DNA of 64,000 nt from positions 62,001 to 126,000 of the forward strand of contig NZ_AP018549.1 of NCBI RefSeq assembly GCF_003584685.1, given 5' to 3'. Made by a program: the position numbers and the translations under genes. Position 1 is the stretch's first letter, and each line of letters starts with the position of its first letter. The notes under the pieces were generated by a model. The model was not told the DNA's origin. It made no database searches and saw nothing but the letters and a program-made list of their open reading frames with translations. This DNA is from Lactobacillus paragasseri. GTDB taxonomy: Bacteria > Bacillota > Bacilli > Lactobacillales > Lactobacillaceae. Positions 35,019-43,724 of this stretch are shown here, piece by piece.

Positions 35019-36315
35019 TTTTTTAGCTGTTTCAACTTTAGTTTCAATTTGGTTTTCACTTTTAGCCTCATTAGTTACGCTTTATGGTGCAACTTGTTTT
35101 TGGCTTAAGCATAGTAAAAAAGTTATTTCAATTACGCCATTAAAGCGTTATCCTACAATTACGATTGTTGTTCCAGCACATAATGAAGAAGTGGTGATTG
35201 CAAATACCACCAAGGGAATTCTTAACTTGAATTATCCTGCATCAAAGATCGAGCTCCTCTTATATGCCGACAATTGTCAAGATAAAACTGCAGCTGAAAT
35301 GCGTAAGGCGACAGATTTACCTCAATATAGATACAGAAATATACAAATAATTGAACGTCATGGTTCAGGCGGTAAAGCAGGTGTCTTAAATGATGCTTTA
35401 AAGATAGCGCAGGGAGAATATATTTGTGTTTATGATGCCGATGCATTACCTGAACAAAATGCTCTCTATTTTTTAGTGAAAAAAGTTTTAGAGAATCCCC
35501 ATCGATATATGGCAACTTTTGGCAGAAATAAAACACGAAATGCAAAACAAAATTTTTTAACTAAATGCATTAACAAAGAAGTTATTGTATCTCAAAGACT
35601 TCAACATGTAGGCGTTTGGAATTTATTTAAAATTGGGCGAATTCCAGGAACGAATTTCATCATTAATACAGAATATGTAAAAAAGATTGGTGGCTGGCAA
35701 AGCGGCGCCTTAACTGAAGATACCGATATTTCTTTTCGGATTATGGAAGATGGGTACTTGATTGCTCTGGCATATAATTCAGAAGCTTTTGAGCAGGAGC
35801 CTGAACATTTACGTGATTATTATTATCAACGATTACGTTGGGCTAAGGGTAATTATCAAGTGGTGATGAATAACTTTAAGCACTTATTTGATAAGAGTAA
35901 CTGGCGTGTGAAATTAGAAACTTTTTATTTAACATGTACTTTCTTTTGGTTTAATTTAGCTGTTATTCTTTCAGATATTATTTTTTTTGTGGATTTGGGA
36001 TGTATAATTGCACGATTTTTTAATCCGGAAATTCCAATTATCTTTGCGATGAATTCTAATGTTCTCTTAATGCAGCTACTATTAATTAACTGGTTATTAA
36101 TGATCTTGCTCTATGTAATTCAAATAAATCTAGCTTTAGCTACCCAATATGGTCAAGCCACTAGTGACCAGATCTGGCTAGCTTTAGTGTCATATTTTAC
36201 TTATTCACAGCTCTTCATTGCTATTTCTCTTCAAGCAGTCTGCTCAGTAATTGGAGATAAGTTGTTTAGACGTGATGGTACTAAGTGGGTGAAAACCAAG
36301 AGGTTTGCAGATTAG
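35008..36315 (+). CDS. Processive family 2 glycosyltransferase (exopolysaccharide synthase)
   Basis: 435 residues, near PgaC/IcaA length. One or two N-terminal helices (about 8-36), a GT-A domain with VPAHNEE, YDADALPE (DxD), GALTEDTDIS (TED) and QRLRWAKG (Q-x-x-R-W), then four C-terminal helices (about 305-420). The complete D, DxD, TED, QxxRW set marks processive beta-glycan synthases such as cellulose, poly-GlcNAc and YdaM types. Start ATG 35008 lies inside the upstream 48-aa gene, with AGGAAGAAAG as ribosome site. The polymer is not identifiable from sequence; the GH8 neighbour suggests a beta-1,4- or chitosan-like glycan. Confidence 0.88.
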   Translation: MLNDFLAVSTLVSIWFSLLASLVTLYGATCFWLKHSKKVISITPLKRYPTITIVVPAHNEEVVIANTTKGILNLNYPASKIELLLYADNCQDKTAAEMRKATDLPQYRYRNIQIIERHGSGGKAGVLNDALKIAQGEYICVYDADALPEQNALYFLVKKVLENPHRYMATFGRNKTRNAKQNFLTKCINKEVIVSQRLQHVGVWNLFKIGRIPGTNFIINTEYVKKIGGWQSGALTEDTDISFRIMEDGYLIALAYNSEAFEQEPEHLRDYYYQRLRWAKGNYQVVMNNFKHLFDKSNWRVKLETFYLTCTFFWFNLAVILSDIIFFVDLGCIIARFFNPEIPIIFAMNSNVLLMQLLLINWLLMILLYVIQINLALATQYGQATSDQIWLALVSYFTYSQLFIAISLQAVCSVIGDKLFRRDGTKWVKTKRFAD

Positions 36316-36324
36316 GAATAAGAA

Positions 36325-37450
36325 ATGAAAGTAAAGAATTTAATACTAATTTTAGGAACTATTATTGCTTATTTAGGAATCATTGGCTATGTGAGGATGA
36401 GCAATGATCGAACTCTAGAAGAGCGATATTATCATGAGTGGCGTGAAGATTATATAAAAAATAAAAAATAAAAATCAAAACGAACAATACGTAAATGCAG
36501 CAGGGGAAAAGGGCTCTTCGTGTGCTTTATCTGAAGCGCAAGGCTATGGAATGTTATTGGCTGCTAAAGCAGGAGAGAAACATCTAGGAAGCCGGATTGA
36601 TTTTCAAAAGCTAGACAATTATTACTTGGCTCATCGCTTAATAAATTCAAACTTGATGAGCTGGAGACAGAAAGATAGGAAAAATATTTGGCGTGATAAT
36701 CCTGTGAGTGCAAGTGATGGTGACATAATGATTGCTCAAGCTTTGCTACATGCTAATAGAGTTTGGCCAGGACATGGCTACAAGTCACAAGCTGTTAACT
36801 TAATTAATGATATAAAAAGGTTTGAGATTAATCAGAAAGCTAAAATGGTAACTGTCGGAAATTGGGCTAATAAAGACTCACGCTTTTATAATGTCCTGAG
36901 GACATCAGATGTAATGCCAAAAGCGTTTGAAGAATTTTACCAAGCGACCGGTGATCGGGAATGGCTAACAATTAAAAGCAAAATGCTTAACTATTTGCAA
37001 AAATTAAGCAAGGAACACGATACTGGTTTAGTTCCTGACTTTGCATGGGTTTCTAATAATTATGTGAAACCCGCAAAAGCTAATGAAGTGGCGACTAATG
37101 ATGATGGTCACTATAGTGCAAATGCTTGCCGAGTCCCAATGCTATTAGCGGAAAGTAATGATAAGAATGCGGCTCAAGTAGTAAAGAAAATGCTAAAATT
37201 TTTTAAGAAAAAAGGAACTTCGGCTGGTTTTACCTTAAAAGGTAAAAAATTACATTATTATCAATCAGCGAGCTTTAGTGCACCAATCTTTGTAGCAGCT
37301 AATAAGTATCGTAATCAAGGCTATGACACTTTGGTTGAACAAGAAAAGTATATCTTTTCAAGACCCCTTCCGAAAGATAACTATTACGATGCTACTTTAA
37401 CGACTTTAGCTGCTTTAAATACAAATGAGTTGACTGGATTAGAAAAATAG
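36325..37450 (+). pseudogene. GH8 family glycoside hydrolase, split by a frameshift
   Basis: Frame 1 (36325-36471) encodes 48 residues: an N-terminal signal anchor (MKVKNLILILGTIIAYLG) and ERYYHEWREDYIK. The GH8 domain continues in another frame from about 36458 to 37450 without any ATG, GTG or TTG before the catalytic motif SEAQGYGM, whose Glu is the expected acid. Later motifs are SDGDIMIAQALLHA and a helix reading NACRV where GH8a enzymes have D-A-x-R. The join falls in two A6 runs and an A5 run (36456-36474), and a single-base deletion would restore one reading frame. A decayed gene, slippage-dependent expression or an assembly error are all possible. The usual role would be trimming the polymer made by the upstream GT2. 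Confidence 0.8.
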
Positions 37451-37485
37451 AGAAAGATTAAGTTGTTGAATCTTTCTCTATTTTT
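37443..37485 (+). terminator. Terminator of the EPS operon
   Basis: Perfect 17-bp stem (37443-37459 with 37469-37485) that includes the GH8 stop codon and ends in T5. Confidence 0.88.
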
Positions 37486-37488
37486 GAT

Positions 37489-37517
37489 TTGCAAGAGTAG
37501 AACGGTTTTGCTATGAT
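37489..37517 (+). promoter_or_regulatory. Promoter of the HD-domain/HNH gene pair
   Basis: TTGCAA (37489-37494), 17-bp spacer, TATGAT (37512-37517). Confidence 0.65.
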
Positions 37518-37564
37518 AGTAGAAATTTTAGACATTTTTATATTTCTGGAAGGGGTAAGTTTTT

Positions 37565-38209
37565 ATGGGATTAAATGCATATATTCAAGGTTTTAATAGT
37601 TTAGAGTCAATCGATCGTGCACCAGGTTATTTTAAATATCAGCATCATTCTGTCGCTGATCATAGTTTTAGAACGGCTGAACTTGCTCAAATGATGGGAG
37701 ATATTGAAGAAGTTGTTGGTAAGCAAAAGATAAATTGGAAAGCTCTATATGAAAAGAGTCTTAACCATGATTATACTGAGCGGTTTATTGGTGACATTAA
37801 GACTCCAGTTAAATATGCAACTCCACAATTGCGAAAGATGATTGGAGACGTTGAAGAAACAATGACTGCCAAATTTATTAAGGACGAAATTCCAAAAGAA
37901 TTTCAAAAAATTTACACTAAGCGTCTATCTGAAGGTAAAGATGATACTTTAGAAGGTAAAATTTTATCTATTTGTGATAAGTTAGATTTACTTTATGAAG
38001 CTTATGGTGAAATTGAATTAGGAAACCCCAATCCAGTTTTCATGCAAATGTTTAAAGAAAGCCTTGAAACGATTAAAAAGTTTGATGACTTAACTTGTGT
38101 TCAATACTTTATTAAGAAAATTTTGCCAGACTTATTTAAAGGCGACTTTGCTGGTAAAGATAAGATGCAAAGAATTGCTTTTAGTATTTTACTAATGGGG
38201 GAAGAATAG
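37565..38209 (+). CDS. HD-domain phosphohydrolase (YfbR-like)
   Basis: 214 residues. Metal-binding residues of an HD domain are visible: His33 (VADHSFR), His68-Asp69 (NHDYTERFIGD) and a later Asp near 140 (SICDKLDLLYEAYGE). The arrangement resembles YfbR-type 5'-deoxynucleotidases that remove phosphate from dNMPs. It ends 1 bp before the HNH gene, so both are expressed together. A nucleotide-pool or DNA-turnover role is inferred. Confidence 0.82.
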   Translation: MGLNAYIQGFNSLESIDRAPGYFKYQHHSVADHSFRTAELAQMMGDIEEVVGKQKINWKALYEKSLNHDYTERFIGDIKTPVKYATPQLRKMIGDVEETMTAKFIKDEIPKEFQKIYTKRLSEGKDDTLEGKILSICDKLDLLYEAYGEIELGNPNPVFMQMFKESLETIKKFDDLTCVQYFIKKILPDLFKGDFAGKDKMQRIAFSILLMGEE

Positions 38210-38210
38210 T

Positions 38211-39140
38211 TTGAAATTACAATGCGCATCCTGCGGGTTGCGACTTGATAGCCTTCATTTTAAGCAAGAAGGATTAATGAATCCCAAGTTAACAAGCATT
38301 TGTGATATTTGCTTAACACGCAATCTGGATGCAGAAGATTATGAAAACTTAGTAATTGAAAATATTTCCCAGGTAATGCTCTATGGCTTTGTAGGAAAGA
38401 AAAATACGGGCAACGCTAATCCGGAGGCTTTAAATCAGTATCTTGTAGGAAGCGATCATAGACGCCAATATGAATCTTTTATTCAAGACTATGATGGTAA
38501 TGAAGTAGCTTTGCAGCAATTGCCACGATTCAAATTTAATCAGGCAATTATTAAGAGCGAAGATAAAGAAATAGATTATATTCCTAATAGCAATGTTGAT
38601 TTTGCTGTTAATATGAAAAACATGGGAATTGAAGTCGACTTCTCCTTAAATGAAGTAGATTTTGTTGACCGTGAAAGAATTCGTCACAAATATAATTATC
38701 GTTGCCAATATTGTGGTAGACGCGGAACAAGCGTAGATCACAAAGATCCAGTTTCTTTATCGCATGATAATTCTTTTGATAATCTGATTTTGTCATGTAG
38801 CGAGTGTAATCGAATTAAATCTAATATGCCCTATAAATTATTTATTAAGTTGAATAATCAACTTAGTGTTGTAAATAAAAAATTGGTTAAGTACGAAGAC
38901 ACTCTTGCTAATTTAAAAGAAGAATTTCAGCAGGCAAAACGTGATTTAGCTGGACAAGTTCATTTGAAGGGAATAGTTAATGACCCTGAATTAAATGCGA
39001 TGAGAAAGCAAAATAAAAAGCTTCAAGATGCGATTGATAGCTTACAAAGTGATTATGATGCCTTAAGAAAATTGCGTAAGACATATTTTGAAACCGGCTG
39101 GAAGCTAGCACAAGAAAAAGAAAATAGTGAGATTATATAG
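38211..39140 (+). CDS. HNH endonuclease with N-terminal zinc ribbon and C-terminal coiled coil
   Basis: 309 residues, TTG start with GGGGGAAG upstream. Cys5/Cys8 and Cys31/Cys34 form an N-terminal zinc ribbon. The HNH domain (about 160-205) has CQYC (165-168), DH (176-177), Asn191 and CSEC (196-199). A coiled coil spans about 212-295. The mix of two zinc sites and a long coiled coil suggests DNA cleavage in a larger assembly. No restriction or phage genes are adjacent, and its partner is the HD protein. Function not established. Confidence 0.82.
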   Translation: MKLQCASCGLRLDSLHFKQEGLMNPKLTSICDICLTRNLDAEDYENLVIENISQVMLYGFVGKKNTGNANPEALNQYLVGSDHRRQYESFIQDYDGNEVALQQLPRFKFNQAIIKSEDKEIDYIPNSNVDFAVNMKNMGIEVDFSLNEVDFVDRERIRHKYNYRCQYCGRRGTSVDHKDPVSLSHDNSFDNLILSCSECNRIKSNMPYKLFIKLNNQLSVVNKKLVKYEDTLANLKEEFQQAKRDLAGQVHLKGIVNDPELNAMRKQNKKLQDAIDSLQSDYDALRKLRKTYFETGWKLAQEKENSEII

Positions 39141-39177
39141 AAAAAATGCATTGGACAAAAATCCAATGCATTTTTTT
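39141..39177. terminator. Bidirectional terminator between HNH gene and ABC operon
   Basis: About 15-bp stem (39141-39155 with 39162-39176), A6 on one side and T7 on the other. Confidence 0.88.
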
Positions 39178-39183
39178 ACTATC

Positions 39184-39948
39184 TTAAAGTTCATTGCTTC
39201 TAAAGTTACGTAAGAACTTCTTAGTCTTCTCTTCTTGAGGATTATTAAAGATCTCTTGTGGTGTACCTTGTTCCGTAATAACTCCATCGCTCATAAAGAT
39301 AACTTGATCAGAAACGTCACGAGCAAATCCCATTTCGTGAGTAACAATGACCATTGTTAATCCAGTTTTAGCTAGTAACTGGATGGTATTAAGTACTTCA
39401 CCAACCATTTCAGGATCTAGCGCACTAGTTGGTTCATCGAAAAGTAAGATTTCTGGATCCATCGAAATTGCCCGCGCAATAGCAACACGTTGTTGCTGTC
39501 CACCAGATAGTTGTTGAGGCTTTGCAGTTAAGAAAGGCTCCATACCAACTTTCTTTAAGTTTTCAATTGCAATTTTCTTGGCCTCCTCTTTAGAGCGTCC
39601 AAGAACCATTTCTTGACCGATCATACAATTTTGAAGCACATTTTTATTATTAAACAAATTAAATTGCTGGAAAACCATACCAACCTTTGATCGAAATTTA
39701 TTACGATCAAAATGAGAATCTAGAATATTGTTGCCATGGAATAAAATCTTACCATTACTTGGTTCTTCAAGAAGGTTAATACATCTAAGCATGGTTGATT
39801 TACCACCACCAGATGGACCAATAATGGTCATTACTTCACCTTTATTGATATCAAAAGAAATGTCTTTTAATACTGTGTGATCGCCGTATTTCTTTTGTAA
39901 ATGTTGTACTTGTAAAATGTTTTCTTCGTTATTATTGTTCATGTTCAA
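39184..39948 (-). CDS. Polar amino acid ABC transporter ATP-binding protein
   Basis: 254 residues. Walker A GPSGGGKS (about 39-46), Q-loop FQQFNLF, signature LSGGQQQR, Walker [16 protein letters not shown] and the switch His in VTHEMGFA mark the GlnQ/HisP family. It overlaps the upstream fusion permease by 17 bp. Second and last gene of the operon controlled by the lysine riboswitch, so the cargo is probably lysine rather than glutamine. Confidence 0.93.
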   Translation of the reverse strand: MNMNNNNEENILQVQHLQKKYGDHTVLKDISFDINKGEVMTIIGPSGGGKSTMLRCINLLEEPSNGKILFHGNNILDSHFDRNKFRSKVGMVFQQFNLFNNKNVLQNCMIGQEMVLGRSKEEAKKIAIENLKKVGMEPFLTAKPQQLSGGQQQRVAIARAISMDPEILLFDEPTSALDPEMVGEVLNTIQLLAKTGLTMVIVTHEMGFARDVSDQVIFMSDGVITEQGTPQEIFNNPQEEKTKKFLRNFRSNEL

Positions 39949-41545
39949 ATCCAGTCTCCTTTGGATCTTCTACTTGTAATTGATTAGCCATTAAGTTGTA
40001 GTTCTTTGGACCTTCAAGCTTCTTTTCAATGAAATTAAAAATTCTAGTGATTGAGAATGTCAAAATTAAGTAGATCATTGAAATAATGAAGTAAGTTTGG
40101 AAGAATTGGAAGGTTTGACTGGCAACAGTTGTACCAACAAAGAACAATTCTGATACAGAAATAATACTTAATACTGAAGTATCCTTAATGTTAACAATAA
40201 ATTCATTAGTAATTGATGGTAAACAGTTTCTGATTGCCTGCGGTAAGATAATATGCCACATTTGTTGTGAGTGAGTCATACCGATAGCAGAAGCTGCTTC
40301 AAACTGACCTTTAGGAGTAGCGTTAATACCACCACGAATAACTTCGGCTAAGTAAGCACCAGTATTAATTGAAACAATTACTAGAGCAGCTATTGTACGG
40401 TTTAAGTTAAGGTGCCATAATTGGGCAATTCCGTAGTAGATAACAGCTGCTTGAACCATCATAGGAGTTCCACGGAACACTTCAATATAAACTGCTAAAA
40501 TCCAGTCAACGATCTTTAAGCCCCACTTTTTACCAGTAGACTTAGGGGTTGGGATAGTTCTAACAATCCCAACAAGTAAACCGATGAAGAAACCAACAAT
40601 AGTACCAACTAAAGCTAAAAGAAGAGTCATTCCAACACCGCCAAGGATCATTGAACCATAGCGATGCATAATTGACATGAACCAGTTTTCTTTCTTGCTG
40701 CTACCGGCTTGAGGCTGCTCTTTTACAGCATCAGCCATTAATTGGTCGCGCTTTTTCTTAGAAATACCGTTTAAAATGCTATTAACTTGGTTAAGTAATT
40801 CAGTGTTGCCTTTCTTAACACCAATTGAAGTAATTGAATCATCGTGGGTAACCTTGAATCCCTGCATCTTGTTTAAGTTAACGGCAACGATGTTAGGGTT
40901 AACTGCCTTATAACTTTGGTATTCAATATCTTCTGCAACATAACCATCAATAGTACCTGATTGCAAGCTTTGACGCATTGCAGAAAAGCTTCTCATTGCT
41001 GGTTCACGCTTAGCACCATGTAATTGCTTAATTAAGTCGTAGTGCAATGTACCTTGTTGAGCAGTTAATTTTGCTCCCTTAAAATCGTTTAAGCCTTTTG
41101 CTTGAGCAAATTTTCCAGTCTTGCTTGTAATAACAACGAAAGTACTCTTTCTGTATGGTTCAGAGAAATTGATTGCCTTTCTACGTTCAGCAGTAGGAGA
41201 CATACCAGCAATAATTAGGTCGATTTTGCCAGAAGTTAAAGCTGGCAATAAACCATCCCATTCGGTTTTTTCAACGACAACTTTACGATGAAGCTTTTTA
41301 CCGATAATTTTTGCGATTTGTACATCATATCCATTTGCATATTGCTTAGATCCATCAATTGGAACTGCGCCATTTGCATCTGTAGTTTGAGTCCAATTGT
41401 ATGGTGGATAATTAGCTTCCATACCTATTTTTAGGGGTGCTTCCTTTTTAGCCGCTTCGGTTTGGGTAGAATTAGAACTAAAACCGATAACCAAACTTAA
41501 AATTAGGGCTAATAAAGCACTAAACCATCTTATTTTTGACTTCAC
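39932..41545 (-). CDS. Amino acid ABC transporter, fused substrate-binding and permease protein
   Basis: 537 residues. Signal sequence (about 1-31), type 3 solute-binding domain (about 35-280: [32 protein letters not shown]), then a membrane domain (about 295-520) with the EAA motif region [22 protein letters not shown]. Binding-protein/permease fusions of this kind are common in lactic acid bacteria, usually annotated as glutamine transporters. The L-box lysine riboswitch directly upstream makes lysine or another basic amino acid the better prediction. It pairs with the ATPase gene downstream. Confidence 0.92.
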   Translation of the reverse strand: MKSKIRWFSALLALILSLVIGFSSNSTQTEAAKKEAPLKIGMEANYPPYNWTQTTDANGAVPIDGSKQYANGYDVQIAKIIGKKLHRKVVVEKTEWDGLLPALTSGKIDLIIAGMSPTAERRKAINFSEPYRKSTFVVITSKTGKFAQAKGLNDFKGAKLTAQQGTLHYDLIKQLHGAKREPAMRSFSAMRQSLQSGTIDGYVAEDIEYQSYKAVNPNIVAVNLNKMQGFKVTHDDSITSIGVKKGNTELLNQVNSILNGISKKKRDQLMADAVKEQPQAGSSKKENWFMSIMHRYGSMILGGVGMTLLLALVGTIVGFFIGLLVGIVRTIPTPKSTGKKWGLKIVDWILAVYIEVFRGTPMMVQAAVIYYGIAQLWHLNLNRTIAALVIVSINTGAYLAEVIRGGINATPKGQFEAASAIGMTHSQQMWHIILPQAIRNCLPSITNEFIVNIKDTSVLSIISVSELFFVGTTVASQTFQFFQTYFIISMIYLILTFSITRIFNFIEKKLEGPKNYNLMANQLQVEDPKETGFEHEQ

Positions 41546-41597
41546 TTTGAAATACCTCCAAAAATTATTTCAAATAAAGCCAATACAATAAAAGCGT

Positions 41598-41637
41598 AAA
41601 TAAAAAGCCTCGCTGTTTACCAAAAACAACGAGGTTT
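41598..41637 (-). terminator. Riboswitch expression-platform terminator
   Basis: 14-bp stem with one wobble or mismatch (41605-41618 with 41624-41637), then a minus-strand U5 tail, between the L-box aptamer and the ABC operon. Confidence 0.85.
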
Positions 41638-41654
41638 GAAAATCATCAGTAATT

Positions 41655-41842
41655 AAACCAAATCATATAGCGCTCCCTGGGGACTACCAGGACAGTATGT
41701 AAGATATGCTCTCACATCCCAACAAGCTTAATTCGCGAAAGTAAGCTTGTTTCGGCGATAATCCTAAAAAACTACTGTCAATGTATTCGCGTACTCAAGT
41801 AGATTTTGTGGTTATCGCAACCTCTATTGCATTGGGGATTTA
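41655..41842 (-). promoter_or_regulatory. Lysine riboswitch (L box)
   Basis: On the minus strand the conserved L-box order is AGAGGTTGCGA, then GAGTA, ATCGCCGAA, a long hairpin with ACAAGCTTA and its complement, GGGATG...ACTGTC, and a closing GGGAGCGCTAT. These segments match the Bacillus lysC leader in order and spacing. With the terminator at 41598-41637 it should reduce ABC transporter expression when lysine is high. Confidence 0.82.
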
Positions 41843-41853
41843 TTTAACTGATG

Positions 41854-41880
41854 AAAAGATTAAACGATTTTTAATCTTTT
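41854..41880 (-). terminator. Terminator of the 3-methyladenine glycosylase gene
   Basis: 11-bp stem (41854-41864 with 41870-41880), 5-nt loop, weak U tail. It lies between the -35 and -10 of the lysine-riboswitch promoter. Confidence 0.65.
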
Positions 41881-41885
41881 GTCAA
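41857..41885 (-). promoter_or_regulatory. Promoter of the lysine-riboswitch ABC operon
   Basis: Minus-strand TTGACA (41880-41885), 17-bp spacer, TAATCT (41857-41862). The -35 overlaps the stop codon of the preceding gene. Confidence 0.55.
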
Positions 41886-42508
41886 ATAAATCCGTGATTT
41901 TTTTTAACATCTTTTTTCTTAATATCTGAAACATAGGGATTACCAGCAACTATAAATCTTAGTTTTTTCTTGGCCCATTTAGGATCTGACTGATTGATCC
42001 CGACTCTTGGAAGAGCAGTAATTTCTTCAATTTTACGTTTATGATTAATGTCAATATCGAAGGGAGAATCTTCTAACCGAGCTAAATCCCATTTTCTACT
42101 AGTAATTCCTAAAGCCTGCATCATCTTTCCAGGACCATTAGTTAAAAGCGGACCAGTTTTGCCATTACGGTTTTTAATCATGGTATCAATTCCAGTTAGT
42201 GGGTCAATGGCCCTAATTAAAACTCCTTGTGGTTCGCCTGCTGCTTGGCAGGCAACATCAAAGAAAAAATATTGCCGCTGAGAATAGATATATAAACTGC
42301 CACCAGGACGATATAAGCCTTCATTTGCTTGACTGCGTCTACCACCATAAGAATGAGCAGCACGATCTTTTACACCAACATAGGCTTCTGCTTCAACTAT
42401 TGTGCCTGATAAAATTTCGTTTCCATTATTGAAAGATAGAGTTCTACCCAACAGATCTTTGCTAATTTCACTAGTAGACCGATTAGTAAAAAAATCTTCA
42501 TAGTTCAT
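41882..42508 (-). CDS. mpg: 3-methyladenine DNA glycosylase (AAG/MPG family)
   Basis: 208 residues, usual for bacterial AAG. Conserved segments: LLGRTL, IVEAEAYVGVKDRAAHS (with the catalytic Glu), GGSLYIYSQRQYFF-like core, GVLIRAIDP and LTNGPGKMMQALGI. It excises alkylated purines such as 3-methyladenine and hypoxanthine. A second alkylation-related gene (Ogt-like) lies about 1.2 kb away. Confidence 0.94.
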   Translation of the reverse strand: MNYEDFFTNRSTSEISKDLLGRTLSFNNGNEILSGTIVEAEAYVGVKDRAAHSYGGRRSQANEGLYRPGGSLYIYSQRQYFFFDVACQAAGEPQGVLIRAIDPLTGIDTMIKNRNGKTGPLLTNGPGKMMQALGITSRKWDLARLEDSPFDIDINHKRKIEEITALPRVGINQSDPKWAKKKLRFIVAGNPYVSDIKKKDVKKNHGFI

Positions 42509-42582
42509 ATTGCTACTTCTTTCTAAAAATGTTGTACACTCGTATTTGAAAGTAAATATAAATTGTAAGGAGGAACTAAAAG

Positions 42583-42945
42583 GTGAATGAGATAAAAGTT
42601 GTTAGAATTTATGATCATGAGCAACCCGCAGGTTATAGAATCTTAGTAGATCGTTTGTGGCCAAGGGGAATGAGCAAGGTAAAGGCTCATTTAGATGAAT
42701 GGGATAAGGAAATTGGACCAACTAATGAGTTAAGAAAATGGTTTAATCATGAAGACGATAAGTTTCCTGAATTCAAGACTAAGTATATAGCGCAACTGAA
42801 AGCTAATCCAGTAACCCCGAATTTTATTAAGAATGTGAAAGAAAAGTTAGCTCAAGAAGATGTTATTTTCTTATATGGTGCTAAAAATAAAAAGCACAAC
42901 CAGGCCGTTGTGCTTAAAGATTTTATTGATAGTCAATTAGGTTAA
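42583..42945 (+). CDS. DUF488 family protein (YeaO-like)
   Basis: 120 residues. The DUF488 hallmarks RILVDRLWPRGMSK, LDEWDKEIGPTNELRKWFNH and a C-terminal VIFLYGAKNKKHNQAVVL are all present. GTG start with an AAGGAGG site at 42567-42573. Biochemical function is unknown. It ends 4 bp into the convergent terC-like gene. Confidence 0.9.
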   Translation: MNEIKVVRIYDHEQPAGYRILVDRLWPRGMSKVKAHLDEWDKEIGPTNELRKWFNHEDDKFPEFKTKYIAQLKANPVTPNFIKNVKEKLAQEDVIFLYGAKNKKHNQAVVLKDFIDSQLG

Positions 42946-43724
42946 GGCATTTTTTTGCCATGTAAGTTTTGTCGAACGTAATGAAAAATAATTGTTAAAA
43001 TAACTGTACCAAAAACAATGCAGGCAAAGATTGCATCGGGCAATTTAAAGTTTAGCGGTGGCAATGAAACAAGTAGTTTAACTGCAATAATTGTAATTAA
43101 AACATAGGCCATTGTTTGAAGTTCAGGAATAATTTCCATTAATTTGATAATAACTTCTGCAACTCCTCGCATGCATAAAATACCAATCATTCCGCCAACT
43201 AAGACGACAACTGGATTATTTGACATTGCTAAAGCTGCTAAAACAGAATCAATTGAGAAGACGATATCCATTGACTCAATTGAAATAACAGTTCTCCAAA
43301 ATAATGAAAGATGGTGCTTTCTTGTTTTGGAGTTCTTTTTCTTGTGGGCTTCTTTTTTTGCTGCTTCTTTCTTAGCAACTTGTGCAGGATGGCGAACATC
43401 ATAAAAATACTTATAAACTAAATAAAGTAAATATAAACCACCTAAGAGTTTGATTTCCCAGAAATTAATTAGGTAAGTACCGATCCCAATTACAATAAAA
43501 CGGAATAGATAAGCACCCCAAAGTCCATAGACCAATGATTTCCTTTGCTCATCTTTAGTTGGTAAAACTTGCGTTTGTGCGGCTAAAACTACCGCATTAT
43601 CAACTGATAGCAAACACTCCATTAGAATTAGAGTCAGAATCATCATCCAATCTTGTCCGCTAGTTAGGACATGAGCCCAGTTATTAGCGTCAAAAAAAGG
43701 CTGATAAAGTTTAATCAATTGCAT
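42942..43724 (-). CDS. TerC family integral membrane protein
   Basis: 260 residues, about seven helices, with the TerC signatures ECLLSVDNAVVLA and SIDSVLAAL; the Asp residues are probable metal-binding positions. A Lys-rich cytoplasmic loop (about 112-132) separates two halves. Bacterial TerC proteins take part in Mn2+ export or metalation of exported proteins. It starts inside the Ogt-like gene (14-bp overlap), so both belong to one transcript. Confidence 0.92.
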   Translation of the reverse strand: MQLIKLYQPFFDANNWAHVLTSGQDWMMILTLILMECLLSVDNAVVLAAQTQVLPTKDEQRKSLVYGLWGAYLFRFIVIGIGTYLINFWEIKLLGGLYLLYLVYKYFYDVRHPAQVAKKEAAKKEAHKKKNSKTRKHHLSLFWRTVISIESMDIVFSIDSVLAALAMSNNPVVVLVGGMIGILCMRGVAEVIIKLMEIIPELQTMAYVLITIIAVKLLVSLPPLNFKLPDAIFACIVFGTVILTIIFHYVRQNLHGKKMP

